The translations under genes and the position numbers were made by a program. Shown piece by piece: positions 1 to 5,089 of a DNA stretch of 7,103 bases; within the stretch, counting starts at the first letter, position 1, and each line of letters begins with the position of its first letter. This DNA comes from Fluviibacter sp964498255 (lineage in GTDB: Bacteria > Pseudomonadota > Gammaproteobacteria > Burkholderiales > Rhodocyclaceae), in NCBI GenBank assembly GCA_964498255.1, contig CAZCGW010000049.1:1-7103 (forward strand). Reading direction: 5' to 3'. The notes under the pieces are model-generated. The model was not told the DNA's origin. It made no database searches and saw only the letters and a program-made list of their open reading frames with translations.

Positions 1-2
1 AG

Positions 3-278
3 ATAAGCCGGATGATTTCTGAAAACATCGGCATGGACGTGCTCGATGTCGAAGATGTCTTAAACGAGCTCGGAAAAATAGCCTGTACCGCCCTGTCCGA
101 AAAGACTGGTGTCGTATTGTCAGGCGTTGGGACCATCGCGCCGAACACGTCGACGGCAACCACTAGCCACCGCAGAGCCGGCTCATTCCGTTTCAAACCG
201 GCAAGAGAACTGCGGCTGGCTCTCAAGATATCTTCCAACGACCACGAAATCAACGACCCCACTGGGGCATCAAAATGA
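3..278 (+). CDS. HU/IHF-like DNA-binding protein, 5'-truncated by the window edge, short-arm variant
   Basis: Probable small nucleoid-type DNA-binding protein. The visible reading frame aligns by eye with HU. A helical N-terminal part (I-S-R-M-I-S-E-N-I-G-M, then DVEDVLNELGKIACTAL) matches HU helices 1-2. VVLSGVGTI corresponds to the HU strand 'V-x-L-x-G-F-G-T-F', and FRFKPARELRLAL corresponds to 'x-A-F-K-P-G-K-x-L-K-x-A'. The codons before the first ATG (position 12) stay open to the window edge and read I-S-R, which fits the HU N-terminal helix. The true start therefore probably lies a few codons upstream, outside the window. Only about 18 residues separate GVGTI from FKPAR, against nearly 30 in HU. 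The DNA-bending arm is thus shortened and lacks the usual R-N-P-x-T-G tip with its intercalating proline. The stop overlaps the next gene's start (ATGA, 275-278), implying co-translation. The family call is inferred from pattern, not a search. Confidence 0.68.
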   Translation: MSRMISENIGMDVLDVEDVLNELGKIACTALSEKTGVVLSGVGTIAPNTSTATTSHRRAGSFRFKPARELRLALKISSNDHEINDPTGASK

Positions 279-1867
279 AACAGCTTATCTCATACACTCT
301 TGCCATAATCCAGATTGCCATGGGCCTTATGATTCCGTCGATGCAAGCTCAAGCCGCCGCCGGCGAACTTGCATGGGCAGCACCGACAAAATACGTCTGG
401 CGCAACACCGAGACAGGTATCCCCGTACAAATGTGGGATGCAGGCTGGAATACCCTGGCTACTGTCAATCTTCAAAATAAAAGCGCCTATGACGTTCGGA
501 TGACGAACGGTCCCCAATGGATTACCAAGGGTTTGCGCGCTGGAGGCCTGGCTGGCCTGACTGACAACCAGATCGCCGGTGCACTTGTGGACTACGCCAA
601 TGCAAGCGGCGCGATGGTTTATGGCCGTTATTCGCCCGAGCTGCACCAATTACGGGTAAGTGTTGTCCGTATGTTCCGCAATCAGGGGCGAAACACGCTC
701 GACATTCAAGAGCGGCCTTTCGCACCCGTCGACGGGCGCTGGTTCGTGCAGCAGCGTAAGTTCCTCTCAAATAACGAGTTCCACAGAAGCATCGTTGCTG
801 GCAATGACCCCTTTGTAGGCATGTCCTCAGACTACACGGATCCTGTTTTTTACAACATCGCCAATATCGAGACGGCGATGGTCATCATGGGGCTGGCCAG
901 CCAGTATTCCGGGGTGATCAAAGGCGTGATCTCCCTTCTCGCGGTCGATCAGACTGACGTGAAGCAAAAGCAGTCCTCTTCTGGCAGCTGGTTCCGGAGA
1001 ACCGTCAAAACAGAAGTGGATGCGTATACGAAGCCCCAATGGTTTGTTGGGCTCCCAAAGGACCAGCAGCCAGGCGGCAATGATCCAGCATTCTGCGTAA
1101 AAGCCTTAGCCAGCTGCGATGACCCTGGCCGCCTGGTGTATTCGGGATTGGCATGGCGTCCTTGGACAGGAGGCAATATGCCCGAGTCCCTTGATCACAT
1201 CTACCACTGGGAAACATCGAGCAGCTCCTGGACACTCGGTGCGTTTACCATTCTTATTGCCGTCGCAGCAACTGTATTGACAGCCGGGGCCGGAGCGGCC
1301 TTTGCTGCTGCCGGCCTCATGGCAATGCCGGGGCTTGCCACTATTGCCACTGTAGGGATTGCGGCCGGTGCGGTCTACGCAGGAGCAGGCATGGCTCAAG
1401 GGGGCGGAGGCCTGGGCATGACCCAATCTAATGTGGGATACGGTAATATCGGCCGGAATCTTGCGCCAGCTCAAGCACCTAATGGAGAGGTCCAGTCCGG
1501 GATCAATAACGCAATCCAGAACGGTTACATGGCCGCGAATCCGCAGAACTCAATTTCTGGCGTGAGGCAAGCATATGCCGGTAATTGTGACGTTCAGTAC
1601 ACTGCTCGCCAATGTGTCGCCGCCGGTCTCGATCCTGGCCATATTCTTCGTGCCGATGTCTATGGAGAAATGAACGGCGTTCTTATCCTGCGTGATCGAT
1701 ATGACTGGTGCAAAGGTGTTGGTTGGGCCGGATCAGATTTGAACCGCTGTGCTGCTGGTGCGAAAGACGCGAGCGGCCGGGATATCTACGGCTCATACGT
1801 TGCACCAAGGCTTTCAGCCGACGACAACTATCTGGTCAACACGTACTACCCACCAAGCCAATGGTAG
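275..1867 (+). CDS. Exported membrane-anchored protein of unknown function, 530 aa
   Basis: I do not recognise the family. Residues 1-28 form a Sec-type signal peptide: positive start (K2), hydrophobic core 4-20, and a plausible AQA/A cleavage near residue 27. Residues about 30-310 are a mixed polar domain with a hydrophobic stretch at 200-224. Residues 319-373 are long, hydrophobic, rich in Ala and Gly, and contain GxxxG spacing (G361, G365, then G370). They could form a two-helix membrane hairpin. A glycine-rich linker (375-382) leads to a C-terminal domain (about 400-530). There are exactly six cysteines (274, 281, 438, 447, 479, 492), in three sequence-adjacent pairs. All would be extracytoplasmic if the hydrophobic segment spans twice, so disulfides are plausible. 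The start overlaps the stop of the HU-like gene (ATGA), and only a weak GGGG at 264-267 precedes it, so translation probably depends on coupling. It ends at TAG, 20 bp before a hairpin terminator. It could belong to a mobile element or a secretion or surface structure; nothing in the sequence decides this. Confidence 0.8.
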   Translation: MKQLISYTLAIIQIAMGLMIPSMQAQAAAGELAWAAPTKYVWRNTETGIPVQMWDAGWNTLATVNLQNKSAYDVRMTNGPQWITKGLRAGGLAGLTDNQIAGALVDYANASGAMVYGRYSPELHQLRVSVVRMFRNQGRNTLDIQERPFAPVDGRWFVQQRKFLSNNEFHRSIVAGNDPFVGMSSDYTDPVFYNIANIETAMVIMGLASQYSGVIKGVISLLAVDQTDVKQKQSSSGSWFRRTVKTEVDAYTKPQWFVGLPKDQQPGGNDPAFCVKALASCDDPGRLVYSGLAWRPWTGGNMPESLDHIYHWETSSSSWTLGAFTILIAVAATVLTAGAGAAFAAAGLMAMPGLATIATVGIAAGAVYAGAGMAQGGGGLGMTQSNVGYGNIGRNLAPAQAPNGEVQSGINNAIQNGYMAANPQNSISGVRQAYAGNCDVQYTARQCVAAGLDPGHILRADVYGEMNGVLILRDRYDWCKGVGWAGSDLNRCAAGAKDASGRDIYGSYVAPRLSADDNYLVNTYYPPSQW

Positions 1868-1887
1868 TAAACGATCACTGATAAAAC

Positions 1888-1908
1888 AGGGCCGCATTTT
1901 GCGGCCCT
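1888..1908. terminator. Bidirectional intrinsic terminator between convergent genes
   Basis: A perfect 9-bp inverted repeat, AGGGCCGCA / TGCGGCCCT, surrounds a TTT loop in the 60-bp gap between two convergent genes. On the minus strand it is followed by TGTTTTAT, a reasonable U-tract for the lipoprotein gene. On the plus strand it is followed by the weaker CTCTTACTATTT, still pyrimidine-rich. It should end transcripts from both sides, more efficiently on the minus strand. Confidence 0.85.
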
Positions 1909-1927
1909 CTTACTATTTGATGTATTT

Positions 1928-2569
1928 CTACAGGCGAACTTGCGCGAGCTTGGATTTCAGAATGGTGAGCGATTCACTCATGTCGTCTGAGGCCGGATTA
2001 CTCAAACCGAGATACCGTTTCTTTGACATGCTTGCATCCAAATTCACAGAGGTTGTCGGGGTAGTCAAATTAATGACTAACCAAGTATGCGCAAGATTAC
2101 CCATTCCATCCATATCATTCCCTGTCCAGAATTTCTGAATTGAAACCTGAATTGGGAGCGCATCCGGATCTGACGAAGCCATCTTATATCCTGCCTCAGC
2201 GAGGCCAGCTTCGACGGTCGAACGAGTTACAGATTCAACAGTTTTTCCGGAGCCCAGCGAGACCATTGTATGCATCGCCCATTCGCCTTTTGTACACCTG
2301 CCTTGACGGCTAAATGCCCTAGCCTTCGCATCTGCATCTTTGAGCATCTTCTCGCTATCGACTGACGGTGTTTCGCAGTCTCCAGCTTCATGCGGGTAGA
2401 CGAACTTACGATTGTCTGTCACAGACACGATCTTCACGGCCGGCCCTGTTGCTGAAGCCGTCTTAGCAACCGGCACATCAAGGTTTGTAGTTACCGGCAC
2501 CAAAGTGCATCCCGTCACTTGAGTAACGGCTGCGATAGCTGCAATCGAGAGGAGTGTTTTGAAGTTCAT
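1928..2569 (-). CDS. Putative outer-membrane lipoprotein, 213 aa, function unknown
   Basis: Residues 1-20 form a lipoprotein signal peptide (MNFK, hydrophobic 6-14, then QVTG) with the lipidation cysteine at C21 in a V-T-G-C lipobox. The residue after it is Thr, not Asp, which by the Lol +2 rule favours the outer membrane. I chose the ATG at 2569 because AGAGA lies upstream at usable distance and the lipobox sits at position 21. An ATG nine codons further upstream (2596) has no ribosome site and would give an atypically extended signal peptide. The mature part is soluble-looking, with C65 and C92 as a possible disulfide. A helix and sheet pattern around 105-150 (TVESVTRSTVEAGLAEAGYKM, then PIQVSIQKFW) resembles small YajG/LptE-like lipoproteins, where a helix precedes strands. 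That resemblance is only a guess. It is convergent with the exported-protein gene and shares its terminator. No convincing promoter was found in the 82 bp upstream. Confidence 0.8.
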   Translation of the reverse strand: MNFKTLLSIAAIAAVTQVTGCTLVPVTTNLDVPVAKTASATGPAVKIVSVTDNRKFVYPHEAGDCETPSVDSEKMLKDADAKARAFSRQGRCTKGEWAMHTMVSLGSGKTVESVTRSTVEAGLAEAGYKMASSDPDALPIQVSIQKFWTGNDMDGMGNLAHTWLVINLTTPTTSVNLDASMSKKRYLGLSNPASDDMSESLTILKSKLAQVRL

Positions 2570-2651
2570 GCGGTGTCTCTGGAAGCCTTGGTACATAAAA
2601 GAATTAACGTTTCAGACTTGTGCTGGTTGACCGCACGAATCTCAAATCTGA

Positions 2652-2876
2652 TTACGACTTGGCCAGCCAAGCAATCTGAACTTTCCTATGCTGAGACACG
2701 CAATCTCTCAGATAGAGATTGATCAGACTTTGATAAGGTACCCCAGCATCGGCGGCCATACCTTTGAAGTACGCAACAACATCTTCAGACAGACGCATCG
2801 TCACAGGTTTTTTAAGCTTGGACGCATAGGGGTTCTTACGCGACTTCATCTTTGAGAGATCGTATTCAGCTTTCAT
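2652..2876 (-). CDS. brnA: BrnA-type antitoxin (CopG/ribbon-helix-helix family), 74 aa
   Basis: Antitoxin that neutralises BrnT by direct binding and represses the operon. Residues 4-27 carry the BrnA toxin-binding segment (YDLSKMKSRKNPYASKLKK). Next comes the ribbon strand (P24-VTMRLS-S30), and then two helices, EDVVAYFKGMAADAG and PYQSLINLYLRDCV. This is the typical order of BrnA proteins with the signature Y-Q-x-L-I-N-L-Y-L-R-D-C. The frame is open further upstream, but the ATG at 2876 is chosen because it gives the standard family length and has an excellent Shine-Dalgarno GGAGGT, which overlaps the end of brnT. Only 4 bp separate the toxin stop and the antitoxin start. The strong site, compared with none visible for brnT, suggests the antitoxin is made in excess. 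The assignment rests on recognised family pattern and on pairing with brnT. Confidence 0.93.
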   Translation of the reverse strand: MKAEYDLSKMKSRKNPYASKLKKPVTMRLSEDVVAYFKGMAADAGVPYQSLINLYLRDCVSQHRKVQIAWLAKS

Positions 2877-2880
2877 AGTT

Positions 2881-3159
2881 TCAACCTCCGTAGTAGGCAC
2901 TTTCGCGCTTTGTAGCTTTGCGCGCAGAAATGATTCGAATGATATTTCCTGCAGATCTTTCGCAATGACAAACAATCAACAATCTTGCTTCGCTGCTCAT
3001 CCCCAGTAACAGGAACCGCTCTTCTTCTGCTGAATGATCTTCATCAAAAAACTGGACAGCAAACTCATCGTAAAAAACGGACTGCGCTTCGAGAAACGAA
3101 ACACCGTGCTTTTTAGCATTGGCCACCGCCTTGGTTGAGTCCCATTCAAATTTAATCAT
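2881..3159 (-). CDS. brnT: BrnT-type ribonuclease toxin (DUF497), 92 aa
   Basis: BrnT proteins are RelE-fold ribonucleases that block translation by RNA cleavage and are held inactive by BrnA. The sequence shows the family landmarks in order: F-E-W-D (4-7), N14 and K-K-H-G-V-S-F (16-22), E24-A25 with V-F-Y-D (28-31), D41-H42 then E-E-R (46-48), L-L-x-G (51-53), and R-I-I-S-A-R (75-80) followed by E86 and Y89-Y90. Length is normal for the family and no expected landmark is broken, so it should be active. The start is taken as ATG 3159. A TTG six codons upstream (3177) is in frame but falls inside the promoter, between the -35 and -10 boxes, so it cannot be on the transcript. The toxin gene precedes the antitoxin gene, as is usual for brnTA. 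Autorepression by BrnA (alone or with BrnT) at the promoter is known for the family. Confidence 0.95.
   Translation of the reverse strand: MIKFEWDSTKAVANAKKHGVSFLEAQSVFYDEFAVQFFDEDHSAEEERFLLLGMSSEARLLIVCHCERSAGNIIRIISARKATKRESAYYGG
2884..2889 (-). promoter_or_regulatory. Strong ribosome binding site of brnA
   Basis: GGAGGT on the minus strand lies within the last codons and stop of brnT (it encodes the final Gly-Gly), with 7 nt to the brnA ATG. It decides the brnA start at 2876 over the longer open frame and implies efficient reinitiation or independent loading for the antitoxin. Confidence 0.85.
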
Positions 3160-3193
3160 ATGTACATTGTATTGCAAAATGGGAGGGTGTCAA
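3160..3193 (-). promoter_or_regulatory. brnTA promoter, probably producing a leaderless mRNA, with a palindromic operator candidate
   Basis: On the minus strand a perfect -35 box TTGACA (3193-3188) is separated by 16 bp from TACAAT (3171-3166), five of six matches to the -10 consensus. The brnT ATG begins 7 nt after the -10 box, exactly where transcription should start, and no Shine-Dalgarno precedes it. The palindrome ATGTACAT (3160-3167) overlaps the -10 box and abuts the ATG. It is a plausible BrnA operator, though that role is inferred. Confidence 0.8.
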
Positions 3194-3225
3194 GAATCTC
3201 ACTGCTTGCTTCATTATGTGTAAGT

Positions 3226-3246
3226 AAAATGCTAGGCTCCGCTAGC
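3226..3246 (-). terminator. Possible weak terminator after gajB
   Basis: On the minus strand GCTAG / CTAGC (5 bp, 6-nt loop) is followed by ATTTTAC. The stem contains the gajB TAG stop codon itself. The stem is short and the T-run only four, so termination would be partial at best, and some readthrough into brnTA is possible. Confidence 0.3.
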
Positions 3247-5089
3247 CGTTCCTGAGCGATGACAGGTATCTGGAAGGTATCTGGCTCCGCCTGTCGCCCC
3301 ACGGCATAAGCCTCATCCTTGGCCAAGTCAGGTAGAGCAAGCGCTTTGAGCGGGTCACCGCGACGAAGGCGTTCCGCGACTCCTCATCCAGTTCCTTTCT
3401 CGTCTTAGCTCTGTAGTCTGGGAATACCCCCTCTGCCATACCGACGACGAAAACCACATCAAACTCCAAACCCTTCGAGGAATGCACCGTCAGCAGAGCC
3501 ACACCCTCGTGGGCAGCTTGCTGGGTCGCGCCGAGAGCCTTGCTGCTCATGAAGCCACCTATGCTTTTGTTGGCGGGTCCCGTCCTGAGGTACTGGTCCC
3601 ATTCCTCCGTGAACACTGCCAAGTCCTCGTACACTGCGCGCTTACCGTCCTCATCAAGGGTATCAGCATAGCCCCTTATGACCGCCAGCCCCGGGATCAT
3701 GTCCAAACGCTGCGTCTTTCCTGCGATGGAAGCCAACGCCGACACCACACTAGCCGCCCTATCAGTCCCCGCCGAAGATGCCATCGCGCCGATGGCGTCA
3801 ACCGCCTCAGCATTGCCGGAAGTGGACGGAATCGCCGTCTTCCATCGCTTCGCCAGCGCCGATAGGTGCAACCTGTCCTTTGGGTTCGCCATCACCCGTA
3901 GTGAGAGGACGAAATCCTCCATCAGGTCGGATTCGTTCTCATGGTTCGCTGTTAAGCGCTTGTAGAAGGGGATTCCCCGCTCCCTGAACTCCGATTCCAC
4001 TGCCATCAACGCAAATCTCGTCCTCCCAAGCACCGCACAACTCTCCCAAGCGATAGGATCCTCCACGTCCGCATGCCCTTCGGCCATCAGCGCCTCGATC
4101 CTGTCGGCAACGATCTTCGCCTCCTCTGCCTCGCCATCCGCGGGAATGGCCTCGACAACACCATCAATCGGCAACTGTCCCTCGACCACGTAGTTCGGGT
4201 CCAGCGATGTGGCAAGATCCACGACGGCCTTTGAAGAGCGAAAGTTCTCAGTCAGTTCAATCCTCTCAGCCCCGAACGACTCTTCGAAACGCAACATGTA
4301 GTCGGGGCTTGAGGTGTTAAACCCATAAATTGACTGCTTGGGATCGCCCACCATCATTACGTTCCTAAAAGAGTCTCCACAGAGGGCGGTCAGGACGGAA
4401 TACTGGGCCTCATTGAGGTCCTGCGCCTCGTCCACGCAAACGAAGCGGTAGAGCCTCCGGTAGAAGTCGGCAATCCTCGGGTGCTCACTCAGAAGCCGGA
4501 AGGTCAGCAGGAGCAAGTCGTCGAAGTCGTAGGCCCCGCATGCCCGCATGCCAGCGTCGTATGCTTCCAGGGCCCGCTTTCCAATCTCGTCGTCTGATTC
4601 ATCCATCGACAAGGGGTGGGCCTTGAGCCACGAAATGGAGGCAAGCCACTGGTCGAGCCGCCTCGTCACGGCCTTCGCGTCGGGCTCATTAGCAAGCGCG
4701 TCCGACAATAGCGGATCCTGCCTGACGGCCTCGACGAGTATCTCCTTTCTATCCTTATGCTGCTCGAACACGTGGGGCAGCCCCTCCACGCCCACCGACT
4801 TTCCCCGCTCTGAAAGCATGTCGAGACAGAAACTGTGCATAGTCCCGATGAAGGCCCGCTGGTTTTCGTCGCCGAGGTCCGCCAGCCTCTCCTTCATCTC
4901 GTTGGCGGCCTTGTTCGTGAAGGTCAGGGCCAAAATCCGAAAGTGCCCCGGAACCTCCGTCAGCAACCTCCTGACGCGCTCGGTTAGAACGCGGGTCTTA
5001 CCTGATCCCGGACCGGCCACAACGAGCAGTGCGCCGTCGCCGTGGTCCACCACGCGCGTCTGCGCGTCTGAAAGCCTTGCCTTTTTCAT
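3242..5089 (-). CDS. gajB: GajB, UvrD-like superfamily 1A helicase of a Gabija anti-phage system, 615 aa
   Basis: Second subunit of Gabija. In studied systems GajB recognises DNA termini produced by GajA, hydrolyses (d)NTPs and joins GajA in a large complex. All SF1A helicase motifs are present: Q motif LSDAQ (6-10), Walker A AGPGSGKT (25-32), Ia LTFTNKAANEM (55-65), Ib GTMHSFC (82-88), motif II VDEAQD (219-224; D220, E221), III VGDPKQSIYGF (247-257), IV TENFRSS (280-286), V TVHSSKGLEFD (534-544), and VI NAFVAVTRSKRLLYL (573-587). The 615 residues exceed the shorter GajB of the Bacillus prototype (just under 500). The region 290-530 keeps room for 1B/2B-like inserts, more like a full UvrD. 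The ATG shares one base with the gajA stop (TAATG), and AAGGGGG at 5100-5094 can act as ribosome site, so the two subunits are translationally coupled. A chromosomal repair helicase is the alternative, but the OLD nuclease partner makes Gabija far more likely. Confidence 0.93.
   Translation of the reverse strand: MKKARLSDAQTRVVDHGDGALLVVAGPGSGKTRVLTERVRRLLTEVPGHFRILALTFTNKAANEMKERLADLGDENQRAFIGTMHSFCLDMLSERGKSVGVEGLPHVFEQHKDRKEILVEAVRQDPLLSDALANEPDAKAVTRRLDQWLASISWLKAHPLSMDESDDEIGKRALEAYDAGMRACGAYDFDDLLLLTFRLLSEHPRIADFYRRLYRFVCVDEAQDLNEAQYSVLTALCGDSFRNVMMVGDPKQSIYGFNTSSPDYMLRFEESFGAERIELTENFRSSKAVVDLATSLDPNYVVEGQLPIDGVVEAIPADGEAEEAKIVADRIEALMAEGHADVEDPIAWESCAVLGRTRFALMAVESEFRERGIPFYKRLTANHENESDLMEDFVLSLRVMANPKDRLHLSALAKRWKTAIPSTSGNAEAVDAIGAMASSAGTDRAASVVSALASIAGKTQRLDMIPGLAVIRGYADTLDEDGKRAVYEDLAVFTEEWDQYLRTGPANKSIGGFMSSKALGATQQAAHEGVALLTVHSSKGLEFDVVFVVGMAEGVFPDYRAKTRKELDEESRNAFVAVTRSKRLLYLTWPRMRLMPWGDRRSQIPSRYLSSLRNG

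Noticed and set aside
1106..1474. Minus-strand open frame (122 codons) opposite the exported-protein gene
   Set aside because: No ribosome site or motif, and it lies across the Gly/Ala-rich membrane segment whose composition creates open reverse frames.
2606..2651. GTGC...GCAC hairpin after brnA considered as a terminator
   Set aside because: The pairing needs a bulge and a near-zero loop, and no U-tract follows closely.
2701..2721. Inverted repeat CAATCTCT / AGAGATTG with 5-nt loop
   Set aside because: It falls inside the brnA codons for the conserved L-I-N-L-Y-L-R stretch, with no T-run after it, so it is most likely a by-product of coding rather than a terminator or operator.
3160..3177. 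TTG at 3177 as the brnT start
   Set aside because: It lies between the -35 and -10 boxes of the brnT promoter, lacks a ribosome site, and the family normally begins with the hydrophobic-Trp-Asp segment right after the ATG at 3159.
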